From contig JANXTF010000070.1 in NCBI GenBank assembly GCA_025352565.1, positions 1 through 64,000 on the forward strand: DNA of 64,000 nucleotides, read 5' to 3'. Below, one piece after another: positions 25,524-34,422 of the stretch. How positions within the stretch are numbered: position 1 is the stretch's first letter; each line of letters begins with the position of its first letter. Both the position numbers and the translations under genes were made by a program. The notes beneath the pieces were generated by a model. It saw only the letters and a program-made list of their open reading frames with translations, ran no database searches and was not told the DNA's origin. The stretch comes from Rhodospirillales bacterium (GTDB lineage: Bacteria > Pseudomonadota > Alphaproteobacteria > Acetobacterales > Acetobacteraceae).

Positions 25524-27182
25524 ATGCTGTCGCGGCCTCTCCCCGTCGCGGCCCTCCTCGGCACCCTCCTTGCAACCCCCGCCCACGCCAAGGACGACCT
25601 CGTCATCGGCGTGTCCTCGTTCCCGTCGATGATGCACCCCTACATCAACCCCGAGGTGGTCAAACAATACACGCTCGGCTTCGCGCTGCGCCCGGTGACC
25701 GCACTGAACGCGGCCTGGACCAAGGAGTGCATTCTCTGCGCGGAGCTGCCGACGCTTGCGAACGGGTTGGCCAAGATCGAACGACACGCTGACGGCACCG
25801 AGGGCCTCGCCGTCACCGTGAAGATGAAGCCGGATCAGAAATGGGGCGATGGCGTGCCGGTCACGACCGCCGACCTCGCGTTCACGGCGAAGGTCGCGCA
25901 CGATCCGCTGTCGGGCTTCACCAACAACCAGACATGGCTCGGCGTGGAGAGCGTCGATGTGATCGACGCGACCACGGCGGTGATGCACTTCGCCACCGTC
26001 AACGTGCTGTTCGACCGCATTCCGAACCTGCTGCCGGAACACATCGAGCGCGCCGTGTACGAAAAGGCCGGCAACGCGGCGGACTACATCAAGGCCACCA
26101 CGTACAATCGCGCGCCGACCACGCCCGGGCTGTATAACGGCCCCTACATGGTGACGGCCTATCAGTCCGGCGCGCAGATCGTGCTGGAGCCGAATCCGAA
26201 CTGGTCCGGCACCAAGCCCGGCTTCCGGCGCATCGTGGTGCGGACCATCGAGAACACCGCCTCGTTGCAGGCGAATCTGCTGTCAGGCGACGTGGACATG
26301 ACGCCGGGCGAGGGCATCGGCCTCACGCTCGACCAGGTGCTGACCATGAGGAAGCAGCAGCCGGATCGCTTCGACTACGTGTTCCGCGACAGCACGGCCT
26401 ATCTGCATCTCGACACGCAGCTCAACAGTCCATTGCTGGCCGATGTGCGCGTGCGGCGCGCGCTGCTGATGGCGCTGGACCGCAAGACCATGTCGGACAA
26501 GTTGGTCGATGGGCTCTGGACCCAGGCCGATGCGTGGATCGCGCCGCAAGACCCCGTGTACGCGAAGGGTCTGCCGCATTACGGGTATGATCCGGCGGGC
26601 GCGCGGGCGTTGTTCAAGCAGGCGGGATGGAACCCCGGCGATGACGGCATCCTGCGCGACGCGAAGGGCGAGCGTTTCGTCCTCGAGTTGCGCGGCACCA
26701 CGGGCATTCGGTTGAACGAATTGTTCCAGGCGGTGGCGCAGCAGCAGCTGAAGGCGGTGGGCGTGGAGGTGACGATCAAGAACGAGCAGCCGCGCGCCTT
26801 CTTCGGCGAGACGCTGAAGCACCGGACATTCACGGGCCTCGCGTATTACTCGTGGCTGTTCCAGCCGAGCTATCCGGCGCGCCAGACTCTGGGTCTCGAC
26901 CAGATCCCGACGGCGGCGAACAATTGGGGCGGGTCCAACTACATGGACTGGAAGAACCCCACGGTCGAGGCCGCGCTGAAGGTGACGGAGACGGAGCTCG
27001 ATCCGGCGAAGGCGCAGGTGGCATGGACCACGATGCAGCAAGCCTATGCCGAGGAATTGCCCGTGCTGCCGTTGTTCTTCCGGCCGGAAAGCCACGTGAT
27101 CCCGAAATGGCTGAAGGGCTATGTGCCGACCGGGCACACGAACTATGGCACGCTGCACGGCGAGGACTGGCATAGCGAATGA
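25524..27182 (+). CDS. Peptide-type ABC transporter substrate-binding protein 2 (family 5)
   Basis: A 552-aa periplasmic binding protein with a Sec signal cleaved after AHA, then KDDLVIGVSSFPSMMHPYIN. It shares long identical blocks with the preceding gene (LPEHIE, NGPYMVTAYQSGAQ, FFRPESHVIPKWLKGY), showing recent tandem duplication with divergence in the ligand cleft regions. A GTG two codons before the ATG at 25524 is an alternative start. The ATP-binding gene follows 16 nt after the stop. Confidence 0.9.
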   Translation: MLSRPLPVAALLGTLLATPAHAKDDLVIGVSSFPSMMHPYINPEVVKQYTLGFALRPVTALNAAWTKECILCAELPTLANGLAKIERHADGTEGLAVTVKMKPDQKWGDGVPVTTADLAFTAKVAHDPLSGFTNNQTWLGVESVDVIDATTAVMHFATVNVLFDRIPNLLPEHIERAVYEKAGNAADYIKATTYNRAPTTPGLYNGPYMVTAYQSGAQIVLEPNPNWSGTKPGFRRIVVRTIENTASLQANLLSGDVDMTPGEGIGLTLDQVLTMRKQQPDRFDYVFRDSTAYLHLDTQLNSPLLADVRVRRALLMALDRKTMSDKLVDGLWTQADAWIAPQDPVYAKGLPHYGYDPAGARALFKQAGWNPGDDGILRDAKGERFVLELRGTTGIRLNELFQAVAQQQLKAVGVEVTIKNEQPRAFFGETLKHRTFTGLAYYSWLFQPSYPARQTLGLDQIPTAANNWGGSNYMDWKNPTVEAALKVTETELDPAKAQVAWTTMQQAYAEELPVLPLFFRPESHVIPKWLKGYVPTGHTNYGTLHGEDWHSE

Positions 27183-27198
27183 CAATTCTGCTTCGCCA

Positions 27199-28134
27199 GT
27201 GATCGAGGTCGATCGCCTCCGCGTGGCCTTCGGGCCGAACGAAGTCGTCGCCGGCATATCCTACGCCATTCCCGCCGGGCGCACGCTCGGCGTGGTGGGC
27301 GAAAGCGGCTGCGGCAAGTCGATGACCGCGCTGGCGTTGATGGGGCTGGTGCCGGGGCCGGGCGCGGTGTCGGGGTCGGTGCGGTTCGAGGGGCGCGAGA
27401 TGGTCGGCCAGTCGGCGGCCGACTGGCGAGCGGTGCGGGGCCAGCGGATCGCCATGGTGTTCCAGGAACCGATGAGCGCCCTCAATCCGGTGATGACGGT
27501 GGGACGGCAGATCGCCGAGGTGCTGGTCCTGCACGGGGAAGCGGGCTGGCGCATCGCGGAGGAACGCGCGGTCGGCCTGCTGGAGCAGGTCGGCATCAAC
27601 TCGCCCGCCCAGCGCGCGCGGGCCTATCCGCACCAGCTTTCCGGGGGAATGCGGCAGCGGGCGATGATCGCGATGGCGCTGGCCTGCGAGCCCGCCTTGC
27701 TGATCGCCGACGAGCCCACCACGGCACTCGACGTGACCATCCAGGCGCAAATCCTCGACCTGATGGTGGAATTGCAGGAGCGGATCGGCATGGCGATCCA
27801 GTTCATCAGCCACAACCTCGCCGTCATCAGCGAAGTCGCGCACGAGATTATCGTGATGTATGCGGGCCGCGTGGTGGAGCGGGCGCCGGCGGACGCGCTG
27901 TTCGGCAACCCGCTGCATCCCTACACGCTCGGTTTGATCGCGACCTTGCCGGACCCCGACCACCGGGTCGGCCGCCTGCCGGTGATCCCCGGCGGGGTGC
28001 CCGATTTCGATTCCCGCGCGCAAGGCTGCCGCTTCGCCGACCGCTGTGCGCGGGGCGATGCGAGCTGCCGACAGGCGGAGCCGCCGTTGCGGGCGCTGGC
28101 GCCGGGCCATGAAGTGGCGTGCTTCAAGGCATGA
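27199..28134 (+). CDS. dppD: Peptide-type ABC transporter ATP-binding protein (DppD-like)
   Basis: A 311-aa importer ATPase: Walker A GESGCGKSM, signature LSGGMRQR, Walker B LLIADEPTTALD and switch His in SHNLAV, then the oligopeptide C-terminal domain with the Cys-rich segment CRFADRCARGDASC. The GTG at 27199 (VIEVDRL) is the start that matches the family boundary; an ATG at 27145 would overlap the previous gene by 38 nt. No good Shine-Dalgarno is visible. The next gene overlaps as ATGA. Confidence 0.88.
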   Translation: MIEVDRLRVAFGPNEVVAGISYAIPAGRTLGVVGESGCGKSMTALALMGLVPGPGAVSGSVRFEGREMVGQSAADWRAVRGQRIAMVFQEPMSALNPVMTVGRQIAEVLVLHGEAGWRIAEERAVGLLEQVGINSPAQRARAYPHQLSGGMRQRAMIAMALACEPALLIADEPTTALDVTIQAQILDLMVELQERIGMAIQFISHNLAVISEVAHEIIVMYAGRVVERAPADALFGNPLHPYTLGLIATLPDPDHRVGRLPVIPGGVPDFDSRAQGCRFADRCARGDASCRQAEPPLRALAPGHEVACFKA

Positions 28135-29102
28135 GCGGCGCGGAAATCTTCGCGCTCGACGGCGTCTCCGTCCATTTCGACCTTGGCGGCGGCGGCCTGT
28201 TCGGGCGCGCGCGGAAAACCCTGCGCGCGGTGGAGCATGTGTCTCTCACCATCGCCGATGGCGAGACGCTGGCGCTGGTGGGCGAGAGCGGCAGCGGCAA
28301 ATCGACGCTCGGCAACGTGGTCGGCGGCTTGCAGGTGCCGACCTCGGGCACGTTGCGCTATCGGGGCGGGCCGATGGACGAAGCCGCGTGGAAGCGCGCG
28401 CGGCGCGACATCCAGATGGTGTTCCAGGACCCGTTCAGCGCGCTCGACCCGCGTATGCCGGTCAGCGCCATCATCGCCGAGCCGCTGCTGATCCAGGGCA
28501 CCGCGACCGCCGCCGAACGGCGCGCGCGGGCGGCGGAACTGGTGCGCCAGGTCGGGTTGCCGCTCGATGCGCTGAACCGCTACCCGCATGAATTCTCCGG
28601 CGGCCAGCGCCAGCGTATCGCCATCGCGCGCGCCCTGGCACCCGATCCGGCGCTGATCGTGGCCGACGAGCCGCTCTCGGCGCTCGACGTGTCGATCCAG
28701 AGCCAGATACTGAACCTGATGCAGGAATTGCGGGAGCGCCGGAAGCTGGCCTACCTGTTCATCAGCCACGACCTCGCCGTGGTGAACCATCTGGTGGACC
28801 GTGTCGCCGTGCTCTATCTCGGCCGCGTGGTCGAGTTGGCGCCCCGCGCGGAGTTGTTCGCGACCCCGTCGCACCCCTACACCCAGGCGTTGCTTGCCGC
28901 CGTGCCCCGCATCGGCCGCAGGCGGGCGCGGGGCGCGTCATCGATCAAGGGCGAGATGCCGAGCCCGCTGGCGCCGCCGCCCGGCTGCGTGTTCCATCCG
29001 CGCTGCCCCAAAGCGCAGGCGGTCTGCCGCACGAAGGCGCCCGTGCTGGAACCGGCGCCGGGCCGCGCGGCGCAATCCGCCGCGTGCCATTTCAAGGAGT
29101 GA
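28131..29102 (+). CDS. dppF: Peptide-type ABC transporter ATP-binding protein (DppF-like)
   Basis: A 323-aa ATPase, partner of the preceding one. Walker A GESGSGKST, signature FSGGQRQR, Walker B LIVADEPLSALDVS and SHDLAVV are present, with the C-terminal CVFHPRCPKAQAVC motif of the oligopeptide subfamily. The ATG at 28131 is inside the dppD stop (ATGA). AAGGAG at its end serves the following permease gene. Confidence 0.93.
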   Translation: MSGAEIFALDGVSVHFDLGGGGLFGRARKTLRAVEHVSLTIADGETLALVGESGSGKSTLGNVVGGLQVPTSGTLRYRGGPMDEAAWKRARRDIQMVFQDPFSALDPRMPVSAIIAEPLLIQGTATAAERRARAAELVRQVGLPLDALNRYPHEFSGGQRQRIAIARALAPDPALIVADEPLSALDVSIQSQILNLMQELRERRKLAYLFISHDLAVVNHLVDRVAVLYLGRVVELAPRAELFATPSHPYTQALLAAVPRIGRRRARGASSIKGEMPSPLAPPPGCVFHPRCPKAQAVCRTKAPVLEPAPGRAAQSAACHFKE

Positions 29103-29109
29103 GGCATTC

Positions 29110-30063
29110 ATGACCCGCTTCATCCTGCGCCGCCTCATGCAGGCTCTGATCGTGCTGCTGGTGATGTCGTTCGTCATCTACGGGCTGATCGGGCTCATGC
29201 CTGGCGATCCGCTCGACATCATGATCGCGAGCAATCCCGGCGCCACGCCCGAAGTGGTGGCGCATCTGCGGGCGATCTACGGCCTCGATCAGCCGCTGAT
29301 GCTGCGCTACTGGCATTGGCTGATCTCGGCGCTGATGGGTGATTTCGGCTTTTCGCGCATTCATTCGCAACCCACGCTCGAAGTGCTGGGCCCGGCGCTG
29401 CTGCAAACCTGCAAGTTGCTGCTGGCGAGCTTTGTCGTGAGCGTGGTCCTGTCCTTCGTGCTCGGCATCGTCGCGGCGCTGCGGCCGGGCGGGATCGTCG
29501 ACAGCTTCATCAGCCTGTTCGCCTTCGCCGGCATCTCGGTGCCGGTGTTCTGGCTGGCGCTGATGATGATATTGGTGTTCGCGGTGAACCTGCACTGGTT
29601 CCCGGCCAGTGGCATGGCCAATATCGGCGATGGCGGCTTCATGGATCAGGCGCGCCACCTCATCATGCCCGTCACCACGCTCGCACTCGCCAACACCGGC
29701 GGCTTCATCCGCTACGTGCGCGCGAGCATGATCGAGACGCTGCGGATGGACCATGTGCGGACCGCGCGCGCCAAGGGGGCGGGGGAGGGGCGGGTCGTGC
29801 TGATCCATGCGTTCCGCAACGCGCTCATTCCGGTGGTGACCGTGATCGCGCTCAATTTCGGCACGCTGTTCTCCGGTGCGCTGCTGACCGAGACGATGTT
29901 CGCGCAGCCGGGGATGGGGAAGATGATCTATGATTCCATTCTCGGAAACGACTTCAATCTCGCGCTGACCGGACTGCTGTTCGCCACCGTGGTCACGCTG
30001 CTGAGCAATCTGCTGGCGGATCTGGCCTATGGCTGGCTCGATCCGCGGATCGCGGTGCGATGA
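29110..30063 (+). CDS. dppB: Peptide-type ABC transporter permease (DppB-like)
   Basis: A 317-aa inner-membrane permease with the DppB N-terminal helix (FILRRLMQALIVLLVMSFVI), MPGDPLD, and an EAA loop (VRTARAKGAGEGRVVLIHAF). AAGGAG lies 9 nt before the ATG at 29110. The stop overlaps the dppC start as ATGA. Confidence 0.94.
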   Translation: MTRFILRRLMQALIVLLVMSFVIYGLIGLMPGDPLDIMIASNPGATPEVVAHLRAIYGLDQPLMLRYWHWLISALMGDFGFSRIHSQPTLEVLGPALLQTCKLLLASFVVSVVLSFVLGIVAALRPGGIVDSFISLFAFAGISVPVFWLALMMILVFAVNLHWFPASGMANIGDGGFMDQARHLIMPVTTLALANTGGFIRYVRASMIETLRMDHVRTARAKGAGEGRVVLIHAFRNALIPVVTVIALNFGTLFSGALLTETMFAQPGMGKMIYDSILGNDFNLALTGLLFATVVTLLSNLLADLAYGWLDPRIAVR

Positions 30064-30986
30064 GCGGCATTGCGACGCTTCCCGACCGCGCGATTTCGGT
30101 CGGCCGCCTGCGATGGCGGCGGTTCCGCACCCATCGGGCGGCGGTGGCGAGCCTGATCGTGCTGGCGCTGCTGGTGCTGTTCTGCCTCGCGGCGTGGCCG
30201 CTCAAGACCTATCTGGGCATCGACCCCGACGCCACCGACCTGCTCGCGCGCTTCGATCCGCCATCCGCCGCGCATTGGCTCGGCACCGACGACGCGGGCC
30301 GCGACGAGTTGCTGCGGCTGATGGTGGGCGGCCAGATTTCGCTGCTGGTGGGCCTGCTCGCCACGGCCATCGGCGGCATTTTCGGGCTGCTGATCGGCGT
30401 GACGTCCGGCTATTTCGGCGGCCGCATCGACGCGGCATTGATGCGTTTCACCGACGGCATGATCATCCTGCCGCTGCTGCCGCTGCTGATCGTGCTGGGG
30501 GCGCTCGACCTCACCAAGCTCGGCTTCACCAAGGAGTTCGCGACCTCGGGCGCGGCCGGGTTCTGGCGCATCGTGGTCATCATCTCGATCGTGGACTGGA
30601 CTTCCATCGCGCGCCTGGTGCGGGCGGCCGCGCTGGCGATCAAGGAGCGCGACTTCGTGCGCGCCGCGCGCGCCAGCGGGGCCGGGCCGTTCTATGTGAT
30701 GCGCGCGCATGTGCTGCCGAACGTGGCGACGCCGATCATCGTGGCGTTCACGCTGACGGTGGGCCGCGTGATCCTGCTGGAAAGCGTGCTGAGCTTCCTC
30801 GGCTTCGGCATCGTGCCGCCGACGCCAAGCTGGGGCAATATGCTGAACAACGCCCAGGAATTGGTGAACACGGCACCCGCGCTCGCGGTGTATCCCGGAT
30901 TGCTGATCTTCATCACCGTGATCGCGGTGAACTTCGTGGGGGACGGGTTGCAGCACGCCTTCGACCCGCGCTCGGAGCGTTCTTGA
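30060..30986 (+). CDS. dppC: Peptide-type ABC transporter permease (DppC-like)
   Basis: A 308-aa inner-membrane permease with a cytoplasmic N-tail, HWLGTDDAGRDELLRLMVGG typical of DppC, several membrane helices and an EAA loop (VRAARASGAGPFYVMRAHVL). It completes the transporter. Its stop TGA overlaps a TTG that starts the next gene, a glycosyltransferase. Confidence 0.94.
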   Translation: MSGIATLPDRAISVGRLRWRRFRTHRAAVASLIVLALLVLFCLAAWPLKTYLGIDPDATDLLARFDPPSAAHWLGTDDAGRDELLRLMVGGQISLLVGLLATAIGGIFGLLIGVTSGYFGGRIDAALMRFTDGMIILPLLPLLIVLGALDLTKLGFTKEFATSGAAGFWRIVVIISIVDWTSIARLVRAAALAIKERDFVRAARASGAGPFYVMRAHVLPNVATPIIVAFTLTVGRVILLESVLSFLGFGIVPPTPSWGNMLNNAQELVNTAPALAVYPGLLIFITVIAVNFVGDGLQHAFDPRSERS

Positions 30987-32065
30987 CGCCGTATTTGACC
31001 GTCGTCGTGCCCACCTACCGCGAACGCGACAACGTCTCTCCTCTCGTGACGCGGCTGGATGCGGCGCTCGCGGGGATCGCGTGGGAAGTCGTGTTCGTGG
31101 ACGACGACAGCCCCGACGGCACGTATGCCGAGGCGCGTCGTATCGCGCGGGACGATCCCCGTGTGCGGTGCATCCGCCGGATCGGCCGACGCGGCCTGTC
31201 TTCGGCCGCGATCGAGGGCGTGCTGTCGTCCTCGGCGGAGTATGTCGCGGTGATGGACGGCGATTTGCAGCATGACGAGACCCGGCTGCCCGAGATGCTG
31301 CGCGCGGTGCAGGCCGGCAGCGACATCGCGGTCGCCAGCCGCCATGCGGAGGGCGGCGACGCGGCCGGGCTGTCCGGCGTGTGGCGGCATCGCATCTCGC
31401 AGAGCGGCATCCGGGCCGCCAACGCCATGCTGGCGGTGCGGCTGAGCGACCCGATGAGCGGCTTCTTCCTGCTGCGGCGCGACCTGTTCGAGCGTGTGGC
31501 CCCACGGTTGAGCGGACAGGGGTTCAAGATCCTGCTCGATCTGCTGCTGTCATCGAGGCTGCCGCTGCATGTTGCCGAGGTGCCGATGATGTTCGCCGCG
31601 CGCGAGATGGGCGAGAGCAAGCTCGACGTGCTGGTGATGGCGCAGTTCGCCGGGATGCTGCTGGACAAGACGACGCATGGGCTGCTGCCGCTGCGCTTCG
31701 TGTCGTTCGCGCTGGTGGGCGGGGTGGGCGTGCTGGCGCATCTATCGGTGTTGACCGCGTTGCGCGGCACCGGATGGGGCTTCGCCGCCACGCAGGTGAT
31801 CGCCACGATCGCCGCGATGGGGCTGAATTTCTGGCTCAACAACGCCATCACCTACCGCTCCGACCGCCTGCGCGGCCCCGCTTTGTGGCGCGGGCTGCTG
31901 CTGTTCATGGCGGTGTGCAGCGTGGGCGCGATCGCCAACGTGGGGATCGCGCGGCTGTTGTACCAGGCACATTCCGGCTGGACGCCGGCGGGGGCCATGG
32001 GGGCCGCGATCGGCGTAGTGTGGAATTACGCGGTGTCGGCCACCTTGGTGTGGCGGCGGCGTTAG
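30983..32065 (+). CDS. DPM1-like glycosyltransferase fused to a GtrA membrane domain
   Basis: A 360-aa fusion. Residues about 5-225 form a GT2 polyprenol-phosphate mannosyl/glucosyltransferase: VVVPTYRERDNV, D40-D42 in VDDDSPDGT and MDGDLQHD at 91-98. Residues about 235-358 are a four-helix GtrA domain (LRFVSFALVGGVGVLAHL to WNYAVSATLVW). It probably loads a sugar onto a lipid carrier and helps flip it. The TTG start at 30983 overlaps the dppC stop as TTGA and begins exactly at the domain boundary. The link to a peptide transporter operon is unexplained. The end overlaps the convergent TauD-like gene by 4 nt. Confidence 0.88.
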   Translation: MTPYLTVVVPTYRERDNVSPLVTRLDAALAGIAWEVVFVDDDSPDGTYAEARRIARDDPRVRCIRRIGRRGLSSAAIEGVLSSSAEYVAVMDGDLQHDETRLPEMLRAVQAGSDIAVASRHAEGGDAAGLSGVWRHRISQSGIRAANAMLAVRLSDPMSGFFLLRRDLFERVAPRLSGQGFKILLDLLLSSRLPLHVAEVPMMFAAREMGESKLDVLVMAQFAGMLLDKTTHGLLPLRFVSFALVGGVGVLAHLSVLTALRGTGWGFAATQVIATIAAMGLNFWLNNAITYRSDRLRGPALWRGLLLFMAVCSVGAIANVGIARLLYQAHSGWTPAGAMGAAIGVVWNYAVSATLVWRRR

Positions 32066-32886
32066 GCGGGCGTGTCGCCCGCCAGCGTGATGCGATGCAT
32101 CAGGCGGCGGAAGCCGTGATAATCGTTGACCGGGTTGTGCTGGGCGGCCCGGTTGTCCCAGAACGCGATGGAGTTCGGCTGCCAGCGGAAGCGGCAGGTG
32201 AATTCCGGCTTCACCTGATGCGCGAACAGGAAGTTCAGCAAGGGGGCGCTTTCCTCCTCCGTCCAGCCGGCGAAGCGCGCGGTATGGGCGACATTCACAT
32301 AGAGCGCGCGGCGTCCGGTTTCCGGATGGGTGCGGATCACGGGATGCTCGGCGGCGTAGTCCTGCCTGGCCGTCGCCGCCCCGCTGTCCTTCACCCGGTC
32401 CTCGCGCGTGCGCGTCACATCGGCCTTCGCCGATGTGTTCACCCCGCGCAGCGTGTCCAGCATCCGCTTCAACCCGTCCGACAGCGCCTCGTAGGCGAGG
32501 TATTGATTGGCGAACAGCGTGTCCCCGCCATAGGGCGGCAATTCGCGCGCCAGGAGGATGCTGCCCATCGGAGGCTGGTCGAGATAGCTCGTGTCGCTGT
32601 GCCAGATGCCGCCGAAATTGCTGCGCTCATCCTCGCGCTTGAGAACCTGGATGATCTCGGGGAAGCCCTCCAGGCCGCGCACGAACGGGTATTCGATCGG
32701 CGTGCCAAAACGCGCGGTGAAGGCGCGGAAGGCGGCCGGGGCCAGATCCTGGTCGCGGAAGAACACCACCAGATGATCGAGCAGCGCCTGGCGGATCGCG
32801 GCCGTGGTGGCGGCGTCCAGCCCCCCTGCGAGGTCCACCCCGGAGATTTCGGCGCCGAGAGCGCCCGCGATCGGATGTATTTTCAT
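32062..32886 (-). CDS. TauD/TfdA-family dioxygenase
   Basis: A 274-aa Fe(II)/2-oxoglutarate dioxygenase. Iron ligands are H96 and D98 (IWHSDTSYL) and H250 (RAAQHNPVNDY), with a following Arg-rich RRLMHR for 2-oxoglutarate. The family includes taurine, alkylsulfatase and 2,4-D dioxygenases. The start at 32886 (MKIHPIAGALGAEI) matches the family N-terminus. It is divergent from a TRAP binding protein (83-bp gap). The exact substrate is unknown; no sulfonate transporter is adjacent. Confidence 0.9.
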   Translation of the reverse strand: MKIHPIAGALGAEISGVDLAGGLDAATTAAIRQALLDHLVVFFRDQDLAPAAFRAFTARFGTPIEYPFVRGLEGFPEIIQVLKREDERSNFGGIWHSDTSYLDQPPMGSILLARELPPYGGDTLFANQYLAYEALSDGLKRMLDTLRGVNTSAKADVTRTREDRVKDSGAATARQDYAAEHPVIRTHPETGRRALYVNVAHTARFAGWTEEESAPLLNFLFAHQVKPEFTCRFRWQPNSIAFWDNRAAQHNPVNDYHGFRRLMHRITLAGDTPA

Positions 32887-32968
32887 GGTGTGCTTCCCCC
32901 GTTTCCCCAGTGTAGCATGGCGGCCGCAACTCGCCACAGAGCGGGCGACCCTTGGAGGAATGACCGCC

Positions 32969-33994
32969 ATGACGATCACCCGTCGCAGTTCACTCGCCCT
33001 CGGGCTCGGCGTCCTCGCGATGCCGGCGATCGTCGGCCGCGCCCAGGCGGCCGCGCGGATGCTCCGCATCTCGCACCAGTTCCCGGCAAGCTCCGGCGAT
33101 ATCGGCGATTTCCGCGACCGGATGTGCCACCGCTTCGCGAAACTGGTCGCCGAGCGCACCGGGGGCGAGCTGCAATTCGAGGTGTACGCCAATGCCTCCC
33201 TGATGAAGACGTTCGCGCAGATCAGCGGGTTGCGGAAAGGCGCGTTGGATATCGGCCTGGTGCCGCTGACCTATGCGGGCGGCGAGATCCACGAGATGAA
33301 CATCAGCTTCATGCCGGCGATCGTGACCAATTATGCCCAGGCCTATAACTGGCGCACCTCGCAGATCGGGCGGGAACTGACCGGCCTGCTGGAGCAGCGC
33401 GGCATCGTGCTGGTGAGCTGGATGTGGCAATCGGGCGGCATGGCCTCGCGCGTGCAGCCGATGGTCGAGCCGGCCGACGCGAAGGGGCTGAAGATCCGCG
33501 GCGGCTCGCGCGAGATGGACGAGATGTTCACCGCTGCCGGTGCCTCGGTGTCCACCATGCCGTCGAACGAGATTTATATCGGCATGCAGACCGGCGTGAT
33601 GGATGTGGCCTGCACGAGTTCGAGCAGCCTGATCTCGTTCCGGCTGCAAGAGACGTCCAAGCACCTCACCACACCGGGCAACCGCAGCTTCTTCTTCATC
33701 CTGGAGCCGATCATGGTGTCGAAATCGGTGTGGGACACGCTGACCAGGCCGCAGCAGGAGGCCATGATGGCGGTGGGCGAGGAGATGGTGCCGTTCAACC
33801 TCGCGGGGGCGAAGGCTGACGACACCGAGTTGGCGCGCATCTTCGCCGCCGCCGGCAACACGATCCATCCGATGGGCGATGCGACGGTGGATCGCTGGCA
33901 GGCGGTGGCGCGCGGGTCGTCGTGGAAGCAGTATTCGGAAAAAACGCCGCTGGCCGCCAAGATGCTGAAGCTGGCGGAGGCGGTGGCGGGCTAG
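32969..33994 (+). CDS. TRAP transporter substrate-binding protein (DctP family)
   Basis: A 341-aa periplasmic receptor of the DctP type, for C4-dicarboxylates or related organic acids. The N-terminus TRRSSLALGLG is a Tat-type signal ending near AQA. Family features include ERTGGELQFEVYANASL and MQTGVMDVACTS. GGAGGA at 32954-32959 fits the ATG at 32969; an ATG at 32960 is too close to it. The membrane subunits DctQ and DctM are absent, so this is an orphan receptor here. Confidence 0.9.
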   Translation: MTITRRSSLALGLGVLAMPAIVGRAQAAARMLRISHQFPASSGDIGDFRDRMCHRFAKLVAERTGGELQFEVYANASLMKTFAQISGLRKGALDIGLVPLTYAGGEIHEMNISFMPAIVTNYAQAYNWRTSQIGRELTGLLEQRGIVLVSWMWQSGGMASRVQPMVEPADAKGLKIRGGSREMDEMFTAAGASVSTMPSNEIYIGMQTGVMDVACTSSSSLISFRLQETSKHLTTPGNRSFFFILEPIMVSKSVWDTLTRPQQEAMMAVGEEMVPFNLAGAKADDTELARIFAAAGNTIHPMGDATVDRWQAVARGSSWKQYSEKTPLAAKMLKLAEAVAG

Positions 33995-34158
33995 TGGTCC
34001 GAACCTGACGCTCGCTACCCGAGCGTCAGGGAATTTGGCCCATGAAATCAGAGCTAGTGGATGGAATCTGACGGATGCTCCCGTCAGATTCCATCCGCTA
34101 GCGGTCCAAACCTGACGCTCGCTACCTGGGCGTCGGGTAATTTGGCCCATGAAACCAG
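33991..34158. repeat. Pair of 61-bp direct repeats around a 21-bp-arm hairpin
   Basis: Repeat 1 (33991-34051) and repeat 2 (34098-34158) match at 54 of 61 positions. Between them, 34054-34074 and 34081-34101 form an inverted repeat of 21-bp arms with one G-T pair and a 6-nt loop. Repeat 1 itself holds a perfect hairpin (CCTGACGCTCG at 34004-34014 with CGAGCGTCAGG at 34020-34030). The cluster starts at the stop of the TRAP receptor and runs into the broken higB. It may be a small mobile or extragenic palindromic element; no transposase is present. Confidence 0.85.
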
Positions 34159-34159
34159 C

Positions 34160-34422
34160 GAGGGACGCAAACGGGGGTTCGGCGCGTGGTCAGATCCAAT
34201 CGGCGATTTCGTCGAGCGGCCTTTTGATGCCGCCGGCGACCGGCACTTCGCAGCCGTCGATACGTTTTCGACATTCGCGGAAATCGTTACCGCTCGGTCT
34301 GCTCAATCGATTCCGCGCGGCACGGCGTGCTGGTTCTGCGGGTCGGCACGCATGTGGAATACGACCAGTTGATGAAGAACGATGGCCGCAAGTTCAATCA
34401 GCTTTTCGGAGATGCGCCGTGA
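34160..34422 (+). pseudogene. higB: Remnant of a HigB-family mRNA interferase toxin
   Basis: Translated fragments match the HigB toxin in two frames. The frame from 34160 reads GAWSDPIGDFVERPFDAAGD. The frame from 34261 to the TGA at 34420-34422 reads YVFDIRGNRYRSV, then VLRVGTHVEYDQL, the family's signature core. A stop (34225-34227) blocks the second frame upstream, so a frameshift lies between about 34235 and 34261. The first part of the toxin is missing, where the 61-bp repeat abuts. The TGA still overlaps the higA start as GTGA, as in an intact operon. Assigned by similarity, without alignment. Confidence 0.6.
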
